A stretch of 64,000 nucleotides of DNA from VXYL01 sp965116345 (GTDB taxonomy: Bacteria; Pseudomonadota; Gammaproteobacteria; Pseudomonadales; Azotimanducaceae): NCBI GenBank assembly GCA_965116345.1, contig OZ220680.1, positions 1,488,001 through 1,552,000 on the forward strand, read 5' to 3'. The notes below the pieces were generated by a model that was given only the letters and a program-made list of their open reading frames with translations, was not told the origin of the DNA and did not search any database. Position 1 is the first letter of the stretch. Each line of letters begins with the position of its first letter. Both the position numbers and the translations under genes were made by a program. This document shows positions 23,593 to 33,036 of the stretch, piece by piece.

Positions 23593-25253
23593 CCCACGAC
23601 CTCGTCATTCGCGACGGCAGGATCGTCGACGGTACCGGTGCCGAGCCCTATTCCGGAGACATCGCCATCGATGGCGACACCATCACCGGCATCGGCAAGG
23701 TGGCGGATCGCGGCAAGCAGGAGATCCGCGCCGACGGCCTCGCGGTGACCCCCGGGTTCATCGACCTGCACACCCACCTCGACGCGCAGATCGGCTGGGA
23801 CCCGATGCTGACGCCGATCTCCTGGCACGGCGTCACCACCGCGCTGCTGGGGAACTGCGGCGTTACGTTCGCGCCCTGCAAACCCGCCGACCGGCAGTTC
23901 CTCGCCGAGATGATGGAGACCGTCGAGGACATTCCGCGGGAAGCCATCCTGTCGGGTCTGCCGTGGAGCTGGGAGTCCTATGGCGAGTACCTCGACGCCC
24001 TGGAGACGATGAACCCGGCGATCAACGTCACCGGCATGGTCGGCCACGGCGCTGTGCGCTTCTACGTCATGGGCCAGCGGGGCATCGACGAAAATCCGAC
24101 ACCTGAGGAGATCGCCGAAATCGCCACCGTCGCCGGCCAGTCCGTGGAGGACGGCGCGATCGGCTTCTCCACCAATCGCCTGCCCGGGCACCGGTTGCCG
24201 GACGGTCGATCGATTCCGGGAACGTTTGCCGAAGCGGAGGAACTCGAAGCCATCGCCCGCGAGGTCGGCACCCGCAACGGCTTGATGCAGAACGTCCCAT
24301 GGTACGACCGGAAAGCCATCAGCAGAGATCTCGACCTGCTCGGCAACCAAGCCCGCGCAGGCGGTGGCCGAGTGCTCTTCAGCGCCGTCGAGACCGAGAC
24401 CTTCGCCTTCGACGATCCCCACCAGATCGTCGAGGATCTACGCGCCGACGGGTGCGAGATCTACGGCGTGACCGTACCGCGTCCGGGAGGCTTCGTGTCG
24501 ATGCTGAAGACCAACATCTTCTTCCCGGCCTGGGCGAAGCTGCGCGCGCTCGACATCGACAAGCGCCTCGACGCCATCCGGGACGAGGAGTTCCGGCGGG
24601 AACTGATCGAAGCGGCGAAGGCCGATCCGGCCAGCATTCGCTTCGCGCAAGGGTTGCGCTGGATGGGCGACGCCCAACGACCGGTCTACACCAAGCCGCC
24701 GGAAGACAATCTCAAGGCGTTGGCCGATGCCGCCGGCGAGCATGCCGCCGAGACCTGGCTGCGACTCGTGCTCGACAGCGACGGTGCCGCCGTGTTCCAT
24801 CGACCGTTCTTCAACACGAAGTTCGATGCCGTGGAAACCCTCATGCAACGCGATTGGGTAGTCCCCGGTTTGGGTGATGCCGGTGCCCACGTCTCACAGA
24901 TCATGGACTCCGGCTGGCCGTCGTTCCTGCTCAGTCATTGGGTGCGCGACCAGGGCAAGGTGTCGCTGTCCGAAGCGATTCGCCGTATGACCAGCGCCGC
25001 GGCGCGGGTTCTCGATCTGAAGGACCGGGGCACGCTGGCACCGGGCATGAAGGCCGACATCAACGTCCTCGACCCGGACCGGGTCGAAGAACGCCAGCCC
25101 ACCGTGGCACGCGACTTCCCGCACGGCAAGAGCCGGCTGGTCCAGCGCGCCCTCGGCTACCGGGCGACGCTGGTCAACGGTCGAGTGATCCTGCGGGACG
25201 ACGAGCACACCGGCGAGCGCCCGGGGCGGGTGGTGCGTAGCACGGCGCCGTGA
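23589..25253 (+). CDS. N-acyl-D-amino-acid deacylase-like amidohydrolase
   Basis: The 554-residue enzyme belongs to the D-aminoacylase branch of the amidohydrolase superfamily. Metal-binding HTH (His61, His63) lies in GFIDLHTHLDAQIGWDP. The start MTHDLVIRDGRIVDGTGAEPYSGDIAIDGDTI is the small beta domain, and GMKADINVLDPDRV to RVILRDDEHTGERPGRVVR the closing half. The motif GLGDAGAHVSQIMD supplies a late catalytic Asp. It would hydrolyse an N-acyl amino acid or a related cyclic amide. Substrate is not determined; large environmental paralogue groups of this family are poorly characterised. Confidence 0.88.
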   Translation: MTHDLVIRDGRIVDGTGAEPYSGDIAIDGDTITGIGKVADRGKQEIRADGLAVTPGFIDLHTHLDAQIGWDPMLTPISWHGVTTALLGNCGVTFAPCKPADRQFLAEMMETVEDIPREAILSGLPWSWESYGEYLDALETMNPAINVTGMVGHGAVRFYVMGQRGIDENPTPEEIAEIATVAGQSVEDGAIGFSTNRLPGHRLPDGRSIPGTFAEAEELEAIAREVGTRNGLMQNVPWYDRKAISRDLDLLGNQARAGGGRVLFSAVETETFAFDDPHQIVEDLRADGCEIYGVTVPRPGGFVSMLKTNIFFPAWAKLRALDIDKRLDAIRDEEFRRELIEAAKADPASIRFAQGLRWMGDAQRPVYTKPPEDNLKALADAAGEHAAETWLRLVLDSDGAAVFHRPFFNTKFDAVETLMQRDWVVPGLGDAGAHVSQIMDSGWPSFLLSHWVRDQGKVSLSEAIRRMTSAAARVLDLKDRGTLAPGMKADINVLDPDRVEERQPTVARDFPHGKSRLVQRALGYRATLVNGRVILRDDEHTGERPGRVVRSTAP

Positions 25254-25266
25254 GGTACCGCGCTCT

Positions 25267-25401
25267 ATGACGGAAGACGACTTTCTCGATCTTTCGGCTG
25301 CGGAACTCGACGCCTTCGCCGGGTTCCAGCAAGCGATCTTCCTGCGTACTGCGGTTCGTCAAACTGGAGCCAGTCCTCGGCGACCGCGAAGCGGTCCCTA
25401 G
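25267..25401 (+). CDS. Possible small protein, 44 residues
   Basis: An ATG-initiated frame in the gap between two convergent genes encodes MTEDDFLDLSAAELDAFAGF and a basic tail. The first 25 residues are acidic and protein-like; the last part runs through a hairpin repeat and ends on the TAG that overlaps the stop of the opposite gene. No strong ribosome-binding site or known family is apparent. It may be the remnant of a longer gene. Low certainty. Confidence 0.2.
   Translation: MTEDDFLDLSAAELDAFAGFQQAIFLRTAVRQTGASPRRPRSGP
25382..25400. repeat. GACCGC-GAA-GCGGTC hairpin after FAD-oxidase gene (family C-like)
   Basis: Arms GACCGC (25382-25387) and GCGGTC (25391-25396) with loop GAA end in CCTAG. 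The TAG stop of the minus-strand oxidase gene (25400-25398) is part of this sequence. A near-identical hairpin lies at 49580-49598. It could terminate transcription between the convergent genes. Confidence 0.7.
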
Positions 25402-26786
25402 GCGGCTGCCGCGTCGAAGATTTTCCCCGGATTCAGGATGCCCTTCGGATCCAGCGCCCGCTTGAGGGTGCGCATGAGTGCGATCTCCTCGTCGTTGCGG
25501 GACAGGCCGAGGTACTTCTTCTTGTCGAGTCCGACGCCGTGCTCGGCGGACACCGAGCCGCCGATGGACGCCAAGGGGCCATAGACCGCTTGCTTTACAC
25601 CGTCGTGGGCGGCCTCATCCTCGCCGGCGGAGATGCCGAAGTGGATGTTGCCGTCGCCGATGTGGCCGAAGACGAAGTTGGTGTAGTCGCCGAAGGTCGC
25701 TTCAAGTCCCTCGTCCACCTTCGCCACGTACGCCTCCATGTCGGAGACCCTCAAGCTCACGTCGAAGATGAACATCGGCTTGTACTGGTGCACCTGCTCG
25801 ACGTCGTCGCGGATCGCCCAGAGTTCCAGCCGCTGCGCCTCGCTGGTGGCGATGACCGCATCCGCGACGAGGCCTGACTCGTGGGCATCGGCGAAGACCT
25901 GTTCGATGCGCGCGTGGTCGGCCCGCGGATCTCCGCCCATCGCCTCGATCAGCACGTAGAACGGATAGTCCTGGGCGAGCGGCGGCTTCTGGGTCGCCGG
26001 TGGAGTCGTCACCAGCCGGTAGAAGTCGTTCCACAACACCTCGAACGCCGATAGCGTACCGCCGAGCCCGGCGTCCATGACCTTCAGCAGCGCCGTGACC
26101 CGGTCGAAGTCGGCAACCGCGACCAGCATGGTCTCCTGGCTGCGCGGCTTCTCTCGCAGACGCAGCACGGCCCGGGTGACGATGCCGAGGCTGCCTTCGG
26201 TGCCGATGAAGAGCTGTTTCAAGTCGTAGCCGGCATTGTTCTTGATCATGTGGTTCATGGACGAAACCACCGTGCCGTCCGCCAGCACGGCTTCGACGCC
26301 GAGCACCATGTCCCGGGTCATGCCGTAGCGGATCACCCGGTTGCCGCCGGCGTTGGTCGCGATATTGCCGCCGAGCGTGCAGCTGCCACGACCGCCGATG
26401 TCCAGGGGATACATCAGGCCGTGCTCGTCGGCGGCATCCTGCACCGCCTCGAGAACCACGCCCGACTGTACGGTCATGGTCCGTTCGACGGGATTCACCT
26501 CCTCGATCGCATTCATGCGTTCCAGCGACAGCACGATCTCGTCGGCTTCGGTGACTGCGCCTTCCACCAAGCCGGTCAGTCCGCCATGGGCCACGACGGG
26601 TTGACCGGCAGCATTGCATGTAGCGAGCACCCGGCTGACTTCGTCGGTGGTGCGCGGCCGGACGATGGCGCGCGCTTCGATGCCCTTGCTGCGCCACACA
26701 CCGCTGGCCCGGGAGGAAACATCCGTGCCGGTCAGCACGCCGCCTCCGCCGACGATTTCGCCTAGGCTCACCAGAAGATCATCCAT
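25398..26786 (-). CDS. FAD-linked oxidase (GlcD / D-lactate or D-2-hydroxyacid dehydrogenase type)
   Basis: The 462-residue flavoenzyme has a PCMH-type FAD domain with VVAHGGLTGLVEGA, DIGGRGSCTLGGNIATNAGGNRVIRYG and FIGTEGSLGIVTRAVLRL, followed by a C-terminal cap ending FGHIGDGNIHFGIS, SAEHGVGLDKKKYLGL and LKRALDPKGILNPGKIF. The histidines of GDGNIH and EHGVG match the metal/substrate site of D-lactate and D-2-hydroxyglutarate dehydrogenases. It would oxidise a D-2-hydroxy acid. No GlcE/GlcF partners are near. Transcribed toward the D-aminoacylase-like gene with a hairpin between. Confidence 0.9.
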   Translation of the reverse strand: MDDLLVSLGEIVGGGGVLTGTDVSSRASGVWRSKGIEARAIVRPRTTDEVSRVLATCNAAGQPVVAHGGLTGLVEGAVTEADEIVLSLERMNAIEEVNPVERTMTVQSGVVLEAVQDAADEHGLMYPLDIGGRGSCTLGGNIATNAGGNRVIRYGMTRDMVLGVEAVLADGTVVSSMNHMIKNNAGYDLKQLFIGTEGSLGIVTRAVLRLREKPRSQETMLVAVADFDRVTALLKVMDAGLGGTLSAFEVLWNDFYRLVTTPPATQKPPLAQDYPFYVLIEAMGGDPRADHARIEQVFADAHESGLVADAVIATSEAQRLELWAIRDDVEQVHQYKPMFIFDVSLRVSDMEAYVAKVDEGLEATFGDYTNFVFGHIGDGNIHFGISAGEDEAAHDGVKQAVYGPLASIGGSVSAEHGVGLDKKKYLGLSRNDEEIALMRTLKRALDPKGILNPGKIFDAAAA

Positions 26787-26872
26787 GCTCGATTCACGCC
26801 GCAGAAGATGCGATTAGGTTACACCGTGAGACGACACCCGCAAGGAACCCCGGCGGCATAGAATGTCGGCCA

Positions 26873-27481
26873 ATGGCCATTTACGCGACCGCCGTGAACG
26901 CCGACCGTTTCGACAAGGCCTACTACGACCGCTACTACAGGAATCCCGGCACCCGGGTGTGCAGTCCTGCGGAGGTCCAGCGACAGGGCGACTTCATCGC
27001 GGCCTATCTCCGCCATCTCGAAGTGCCCGTACGCAGCGTGATCGACATCGGTTGCGGTCTCGGAAGGTTGCTGTCGACACTGGCCGAGGCCTTCCCCGAG
27101 GCGCATCCGCTTGGCGTCGAGTCGAGCGCGTACCTTTGCGCCGAACTCGGCTGGGAATCCGGAGCTCTCCCGGACTATCCCGCCCACCGGCAATACGACC
27201 TCGTCGTCTGCTACGACGTGCTTTCGTATCTAGAGGACGACAACGCGTCGGAGGCGATCAAGACCCTCGGCCAACTCGCGCGCCAGGCGCTCTATTTCGG
27301 CGCGTTGACCCTCGAGGATCGGGAGCTATGCGACCCCGTGCGTACCGATACCGATGTCTACCTGCGCTCCAACCGCTGGTACCGGCGGCGTCTCGGCCGC
27401 CACTTCGAAGCGGTGGGCGGTGGATTGTGGCTGAGAAAACCCGTACAGGCCTTCATCTGGACATTGGACCGGCGCCCGTAG
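26873..27481 (+). CDS. Class I SAM-dependent methyltransferase
   Basis: The 202-residue protein has motif I VIDIGCGLGRLLS (56-68), an acidic motif II around PLGVESSAYL and a motif IV-like QYDLVVCYDVLSYLED. It would transfer a methyl group from S-adenosylmethionine; the substrate is not evident. Its TAG stop (27479-27481) is the start of a GTAGGGGCGAGG hairpin repeat. It is divergent from the FAD oxidase gene, with an 86-bp gap likely to hold both promoters. Confidence 0.82.
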   Translation: MAIYATAVNADRFDKAYYDRYYRNPGTRVCSPAEVQRQGDFIAAYLRHLEVPVRSVIDIGCGLGRLLSTLAEAFPEAHPLGVESSAYLCAELGWESGALPDYPAHRQYDLVVCYDVLSYLEDDNASEAIKTLGQLARQALYFGALTLEDRELCDPVRTDTDVYLRSNRWYRRRLGRHFEAVGGGLWLRKPVQAFIWTLDRRP

Positions 27482-27559
27482 GGGCGAGGCTTGTCCTCGC
27501 CCGTCTTCGTTGCCGCAAGGCGTCGGTTCGAGCAGCACGGGACGCCACAAGGGCGTCCC
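27479..27559. terminator. Two hairpins between convergent genes (first is a family-C repeat)
   Basis: GGGCGAGG-CTTGT-CCTCGCCC (27482-27502) follows the methyltransferase TAG directly, and GGGACGCC/GGCGTCCC (27539-27559) lies 37 bases further on. The first, with its GTAG prefix and GT suffix, is the exact reverse complement of 53749-53775. They are placed to terminate the methyltransferase and the converging ABC exporter operon. Neither has a long T run. Confidence 0.6.
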
Positions 27560-27593
27560 CGAAGGTCTCGTCGGTCTGAGCGCCCGGGTGCCC

Positions 27594-29546
27594 TCAGGCC
27601 GCCAGTTCGACGAACCGCCGATACGCGCCGCCCGGCCTCGCCATCAACGCCTCGTGGTCGCCCATTTCGACGATGCGACCCTCGTCCAGGAAGCAGATGC
27701 GGTCGGCGGTGCGGATGGTGCTGAGGCGATGGGCGATGACGATCAAGAGCCGGTGCGAGCGCTCGGTCCTGAGGGCATCCACAAGCGCGTTCTCGGTCTC
27801 CGGGTCCAGCGCCGCGGTGGGTTCGTCGAGCACGAGGATCGGCGCGGTGCTCACCACGCCGCGGGCGATGGCCAGGCGCTGCTTCTGGCCGACGGACAGC
27901 CGCGCACCGGCACGGCCCAAGCGGGTCTCGAAGCCGTCCGGCAGCGCCTCGATGAAGTCCAGCGCCCCGGCCGTTCGCGCGGCGGCGACCATTTCGTCAT
28001 CCGTGGCGTCCGGGTTGCCCATGCGGATATTTGCGGCTGCCGTGTCGTCGAACACGAACGGCTCCTGGAACACGAAAGCCACCTGCCTGCGCAACGTGTC
28101 GACGCTGAAGTCCCGGGCATCCACGTCGTCGTAGAGGATGGCGCCATCGCTCGGTTGGACGTAGCCGGCCACGAGGTAGGCCAAGGTGCTCTTGCCGGCG
28201 CCGGTGGCGCCGACAATGGCGAGAACCTCGCCGACGCGGCCTTCGAGGCTCACGTCCGTCACCGCCGGGCTACCGTCCGGGTAGCGGTACGTCGCGCCAT
28301 CGACGCGGACATGCCCGACAGACCCTTCGACCCTCCGGTCGCCTTGGCCGTCCGCATCCACCGCCGAGTCCGCGACTTCATACACCCGGCGCATGCCGGC
28401 GACGTTGTTCTGCAGGTTGAACCACATCGCACCGAGACCCATCAGGTTGTTCACCAGCTGCACGAAGTAGGCGTAGACCACGCTGAAGTCGCCGGCCGAC
28501 ATGCGACCCTCGACGACGGCGGCGCTGATGTCGAAGAACACGTAGCAGACGAGACCGAGGCCGACGCTGGCCTGGATCCCGAGCAGCAGGATGAACATCA
28601 GGATGTAGCCCCGGAACCGTCTGAACGACTGGTCGCTGTCGAGCGCGAAGTCGTCGCGTTGGCGTCCCGCCGCGCCGAGGCTCTGCACCGCGATCACGTT
28701 GCTGATGCCCTCCTCCACCGTGCCGGTGGTGGTCGCCCCGGCCAGCCGGCTGGCGAGGGATCGGCGCCGGGTCATGCCGGTCATCAGCAGCGTCGAGAAG
28801 AGCACCATGGGCGCCGCCAGGCAGGCGACGACGACAACCGAGGGCACCGCGCTGAAACTGTGCGCCGTCGTCCAGATCACCGTCCCGACCACGAACAGGT
28901 TGGCGATGGGCAGCACCAGGATGTCGTAGCAGACCCGCGAGATGGCAGGCGTGTCGTACATCGTCCGGTAGACCGCGTCGCCGACACTGGCATCCGCGAA
29001 GCGCACCATCGGCCAACTCATCACCCGGCCGAAGACGAGCGTGCGCAGGGCATGGTTGATGCGATGGGTGATGCGGAGCTGGTAGCGGAACTCGTAGAGG
29101 CCGAGGAGCCCGCCGACGCGGCTGCTGGATTCGTTGGCCTGGTTCTCGCTCTGGGTTGCGGTGTCGAGACCTTCGGCAAGGCCTCCGCTGGCGTCGTCCC
29201 GGGCCACACCGCCGCCGAAACCGCCGATCAGGACGATGCCGACCACGCACACGCCGACCACCGCCCAGACGATCTCGAACGGCGACAGGCCGTGGAGCAG
29301 GTCGACGAACCAGGCGACGTAGACCGGATAGGGGGTCGGCGACGAGCCCACCGGCAGGCCTTCGACCACGTGATCGATGAGAATCTTGATGGGCCAGGGC
29401 AGGAACAGCACGATGCTCAAGCCCATCAACGTGAGCGCCAACTTGACCGCGATCTGGCGCCGATGAGGCCATACGAAGCGCAGCGAACGGCCGAGCAGGG
29501 CAAGGGTCTCCGCACTCGTGATGCGCAACTCCCCGGTGTCGTTCAC
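27594..29546 (-). CDS. ABC exporter half-transporter (membrane + ATPase), pair 1, second gene
   Basis: The 650-residue protein fuses an ABC type I exporter membrane domain (about residues 20-350) to an ATPase domain. Walker A is AIVGATGAGKSTLAYLV, the Q-loop FVFQEPFVFDDT, the signature LSVGQKQRLAIARG and Walker B ILVLDEPTAALD. It starts at GTG 29546, overlapping the stop of the upstream paralogue (GTGA), so both are made together and likely form a heterodimer. Such exporters move lipids, peptides or drugs outward across the inner membrane. The ATPase sites look intact in both partners. Substrate unknown. Confidence 0.87.
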   Translation of the reverse strand: MNDTGELRITSAETLALLGRSLRFVWPHRRQIAVKLALTLMGLSIVLFLPWPIKILIDHVVEGLPVGSSPTPYPVYVAWFVDLLHGLSPFEIVWAVVGVCVVGIVLIGGFGGGVARDDASGGLAEGLDTATQSENQANESSSRVGGLLGLYEFRYQLRITHRINHALRTLVFGRVMSWPMVRFADASVGDAVYRTMYDTPAISRVCYDILVLPIANLFVVGTVIWTTAHSFSAVPSVVVVACLAAPMVLFSTLLMTGMTRRRSLASRLAGATTTGTVEEGISNVIAVQSLGAAGRQRDDFALDSDQSFRRFRGYILMFILLLGIQASVGLGLVCYVFFDISAAVVEGRMSAGDFSVVYAYFVQLVNNLMGLGAMWFNLQNNVAGMRRVYEVADSAVDADGQGDRRVEGSVGHVRVDGATYRYPDGSPAVTDVSLEGRVGEVLAIVGATGAGKSTLAYLVAGYVQPSDGAILYDDVDARDFSVDTLRRQVAFVFQEPFVFDDTAAANIRMGNPDATDDEMVAAARTAGALDFIEALPDGFETRLGRAGARLSVGQKQRLAIARGVVSTAPILVLDEPTAALDPETENALVDALRTERSHRLLIVIAHRLSTIRTADRICFLDEGRIVEMGDHEALMARPGGAYRRFVELAA

Positions 29547-31483
29547 GCCTCGTCCCCCAACGCCCGGGTGGGGTCCGTTTCCGCGGTGACGAACCGCGCA
29601 TAGGGTCCGCCCGCGGCGATCAACTCGTCGTGGCGACCGTAGGCCTGGATCCGGCCGTCCCGCAGGTACGCCACCGCCGTCGCCTGGCGCACCGTGGACA
29701 GCCGGTGGGTGATCAGGAACACGCAACGGTCTCGGCCCCAGGCCATCAGGTTGTCGAGCACCTTGAGTTCGGTCTCGGCGTCCAGCGCGGCGGTGGGCTC
29801 GTCGAGGATCAGGATCGGCGCGTCCTTGATGACCGCCCGGGCGATGACGATGCGTTGCCGTTGGCCACTCGAGAGCTTGGTGGCTCGCTCCCCGAGGGGC
29901 GTGTCGTAGCCCTCGGGCAAGGCGGTGATGAACTCGTCGGCCGAGGCCACCTGCGCCGCGGCGACGACGGCGGCCCGGGGCGCGCCGGGCACGGCGTAGC
30001 GGATGTTCTCCAGGACCGTGTCGGAGAACAGGACGTTCTCCTGGGTCGCCAAGGCGATGTTGGCGCGCAGCGAATCGACAGTCAGCGAACGCAGGTCGTG
30101 GCCGTCGATCTCGATGCCTCCCGTGTCCGGATCGGCCAGGCGCAGCAGGAGCGACATCAGGGTCGACTTGCCGCTGCCGGTGGGCCCAACCACGGCCGTG
30201 ATCGTGCCCCGTGTGGCAACCAAATCGATCGCGGAAAGCACCGCCCGACCCGGCAGGTAGCCGAAACCGACGTTCCGGAATCGCACCTCCTCCTCAAAAT
30301 CCGGCATCGATCGGGCGTCGGGCGCGTCCTGGATGTCCGGTTCGAGATCGAGGATCTGGAATACCCGGCCAAGACCAATGGCCATGTCCTGGGCTCGTCC
30401 CCAGATGGAGATCAGACCGTTGATCGAACCCAGACCGTCGCCGATGCGACCCGTGGCGGCGGTGAACGAGCCGAGGTTCCACACCGCGAAGCCGAAGCCG
30501 AGCAGCAGGTTCCGGGCAAACGTCTGGGCACCCGCGTTGGCGTACATCGCGGCGGTGGACTGGGTGGCGAGCACCGTCGCGCCGATGATGGCGAAGGCCA
30601 GGATGCCCATCACCGTGAGCAGGGTCCGGGCTCGGAACGCGGCATCGAAGGCGTTCAACGAGTGCTCGCGAAAGGACCGTTCCCGGGCCGCCTCGCCGTG
30701 GGTCGCCTTGATGATGCGGACGCCAAGCACGCTTTCCTGGATCCACGACGTCAGCCGGCTGTTGGTCTCCCGCGCACGACGGAACGCAATCCGCAGGCGC
30801 GACGAGAACTTCAGTCCCAGGTAGAGGATCGGCAACACCGTCGCGGCGAGCATCAGCGCAAGCCACGGGTCGAAAGCGGCGATCACCGCGACGCCGAACA
30901 ACAGGCGTCCGAGGAACATCAGCGGCTCGAGGAAGATCGCCCGGATGATGGACGCGACCATCGCGCTGTCCTGGTAGACCCGGTAGATGGCGTCGCCGGT
31001 GCGGGCCGATGCGTGAAAGGCCAGCGACTGCGCCTGCAGCCGTTCGATCAGGGTCACCCGCATGCGCTGGTTGATGCCCTGGAAGATCCAGATGCCGTAG
31101 TAGTAGAGGATCAGGGCGCCGGCGACGGCGACGACCAGCAACGGGATCGTGGTGATGATGACCGGCCAGCACAGCGATAGTCGGGCTTCGTCCGACAGGG
31201 CTTCGACGTTGACGTAGACCGCGGGGTCCAGACTGTAGATGGCCACGTGGAGGTCGCCCAATGGCCTGCCGGCGACGATGCCGCCGTTCATCAGGCCGGT
31301 GATGATGAACACGAGGACGGCGCTGTAGATCGCGATGGCCACCGACACCGCAACGAAGGTCACGAGATGCTTGACAGCCGGCCGTATGAACGGCCACGTG
31401 CGTACGAAGATGTGGACGACGCGGCGGAAGTTCAGGTCGTCGGCGACAGTCGGTCGATCGACCGTGTCGGTGAGTTCGGTCAT
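29543..31483 (-). CDS. ABC exporter half-transporter, pair 1, first gene
   Basis: This 646-residue type I exporter half begins with a soluble segment, then FVRTWPFIRPAVKHLVTFVAVSVAI. Its membrane domain contains FHASARTGDAIYRVYQDSAMV, a coupling-helix-type motif also present (FHSRTSAGDGIYRVFQDSAMV) in the gene at 35958-37937, showing the two are paralogues. ATPase motifs are VVGPTGSGKSTLMSLLL, LSSGQRQRIVIARA and ILILDEPTAALD. It starts 36 bp after the sulfatase gene and is probably in the same operon. Confidence 0.87.
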   Translation of the reverse strand: MTELTDTVDRPTVADDLNFRRVVHIFVRTWPFIRPAVKHLVTFVAVSVAIAIYSAVLVFIITGLMNGGIVAGRPLGDLHVAIYSLDPAVYVNVEALSDEARLSLCWPVIITTIPLLVVAVAGALILYYYGIWIFQGINQRMRVTLIERLQAQSLAFHASARTGDAIYRVYQDSAMVASIIRAIFLEPLMFLGRLLFGVAVIAAFDPWLALMLAATVLPILYLGLKFSSRLRIAFRRARETNSRLTSWIQESVLGVRIIKATHGEAARERSFREHSLNAFDAAFRARTLLTVMGILAFAIIGATVLATQSTAAMYANAGAQTFARNLLLGFGFAVWNLGSFTAATGRIGDGLGSINGLISIWGRAQDMAIGLGRVFQILDLEPDIQDAPDARSMPDFEEEVRFRNVGFGYLPGRAVLSAIDLVATRGTITAVVGPTGSGKSTLMSLLLRLADPDTGGIEIDGHDLRSLTVDSLRANIALATQENVLFSDTVLENIRYAVPGAPRAAVVAAAQVASADEFITALPEGYDTPLGERATKLSSGQRQRIVIARAVIKDAPILILDEPTAALDAETELKVLDNLMAWGRDRCVFLITHRLSTVRQATAVAYLRDGRIQAYGRHDELIAAGGPYARFVTAETDPTRALGDEA

Positions 31484-31519
31484 TCGGGTTCGACGACCGT
31501 CAGTAGTCGAACCGTGCGG

Positions 31520-33010
31520 TCAGGGTCGCGACAACCCGAGGCGGTCGTACTGTTCTACCGGCGCCTGGTGTTCGGCCAACGCTTGCTCGAGGTTCGCCGT
31601 CATCCGTGCCTCCACGGCGGCGTCCTCGATCGGATTGGTCTGGCCCGGATCGGTGGCCAGGTCGAAGAGTTGCGTCTTGAAGACCTCGGCGAACCGGCCC
31701 ATGCCCCGCGACGGAATGCGCATCACCGGGCAGCCCTTGGTGAAGCCCAGGGGCTCGTTCCACTGCATGTCGGCGAGCTCCCTCGGCGAGAACGGGCTTC
31801 TCATGTGGGTCGGCATCAGGGTGTATTGGTTCAACGGCTGGTTGTCGCCCGCCGGCCCCCGCATGTAGACGTGGCGGCCGTCGGTGATGTTCACGTGGGC
31901 GCCGAACATGCCGTAGATGGCGACGTCGCGGACCCTGGTGTCGGCCTCGACCGTCGCGCGTAGCGGCTTGCCGTCCATGTGGGGGGGCCGCTCCATGGCG
32001 AAATAGTCCAGCAGTGTCGGGCCGATGTCGATGGTGGTCGTGAGGCTGCGCCGGCGGACGCCCTTGACCCCCGTGCGCGGATCCCAGCAGAAGAACGGGA
32101 TGTGCGCGGTCTCGTTGTACCAGGGCATGCGCGCCTTGCCCCACCAGTCGTGCTCGCCGAGCAGGAAGCCGTGGTCGGTGACCACCAGCAGCATGGTGTC
32201 GCGCCACATCTGGTGCTCGTCCATGAAGTCGATGACACGGCCCAGGTAGTGGTCGCACTGGGTGAGGAGCGCCGCGTACTGGTAGCGCAGGTACTCCACG
32301 GCATCCGGGTCCTCGCTGACCCGTTCGTACTTCGGCCAATCGAAGTGGGGCCCGTCCCAATCGGAGCCCTCAGCCCCGGAGGAGCCCTCAGCCCCGAAAA
32401 AGTTATATCGGTCCTTCCACTGCTTCAACGTAAAGAACGGTTCGTGCGGATCGAAGGTCTCGATCTGCAGATACCAGTTGTCCTGGTCGTGGTTGGTTTC
32501 CAGGAACTCGAGCCCGGCGGTGAAGGTCCGTGCCTGGGGCGTCAGGTGCTCCTCCTGCATGTACTTCCGGTTGACCCAGTCCTGGCGGGCGATCCGCCCC
32601 AGGTGCTCCGGAATATCGGGATCCGCCACCTCGCCCTTCCAAGCATCGCCCTCCTGGCCGCGCACGTTCTCCCAGCTCGAGTAGCGGTGGTGATAGGTCG
32701 CGCCGCCGTCCTCCCAATAGTGATAGTGGTCGGAAACGAGGTGCGTGTAGACGCCGTTCTCCTTCAGGATGGTGAAGGTGGAGTCGTCGAAGGGCTCGAA
32801 CGGGCCCCAGGAGCGGTGCAGGAAGTTGTGCCGGCCGGTGTGCAGCTCGCGCCGGGCCGGCATGCACGGCATGGAGCCCACGTAGTGGTTGTCGAAGGTG
32901 ACCGCCCGTTCGCCCAGGCGAACGAAGTTCGGTGCCAGCGTCCAGTCGCAGCCGTAGTTCGGCAGCATGTGCCGGTTCAACGAGTCGTACATGACCATGA
33001 CGGCCTTCAT
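31520..33010 (-). CDS. Sulfatase (formylglycine-dependent type I)
   Basis: The 496-residue enzyme carries the sulfatase signature C-x-P-x-R as PCMPARRELHTGR, with Cys49 the residue converted to formylglycine, plus MVMYDSLNRHMLPNYG at the metal site and LLVVTDHGFLLGEHDWWGK, which holds the later metal ligands. No signal peptide is evident, so it is probably cytoplasmic or exported by another route. An 18-bp tandem duplication (32363-32398) inserts GAEGSS-like repeats in a loop. ATG 33010 follows GGAGACC. The substrate (sulfated sugar, steroid or other ester) is unknown. An anaerobic or FGE maturation enzyme is not in the window. Confidence 0.87.
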   Translation of the reverse strand: MKAVMVMYDSLNRHMLPNYGCDWTLAPNFVRLGERAVTFDNHYVGSMPCMPARRELHTGRHNFLHRSWGPFEPFDDSTFTILKENGVYTHLVSDHYHYWEDGGATYHHRYSSWENVRGQEGDAWKGEVADPDIPEHLGRIARQDWVNRKYMQEEHLTPQARTFTAGLEFLETNHDQDNWYLQIETFDPHEPFFTLKQWKDRYNFFGAEGSSGAEGSDWDGPHFDWPKYERVSEDPDAVEYLRYQYAALLTQCDHYLGRVIDFMDEHQMWRDTMLLVVTDHGFLLGEHDWWGKARMPWYNETAHIPFFCWDPRTGVKGVRRRSLTTTIDIGPTLLDYFAMERPPHMDGKPLRATVEADTRVRDVAIYGMFGAHVNITDGRHVYMRGPAGDNQPLNQYTLMPTHMRSPFSPRELADMQWNEPLGFTKGCPVMRIPSRGMGRFAEVFKTQLFDLATDPGQTNPIEDAAVEARMTANLEQALAEHQAPVEQYDRLGLSRP

Positions 33011-33036
33011 GGCGGTCTCCTAGTGTGACCTTAGGC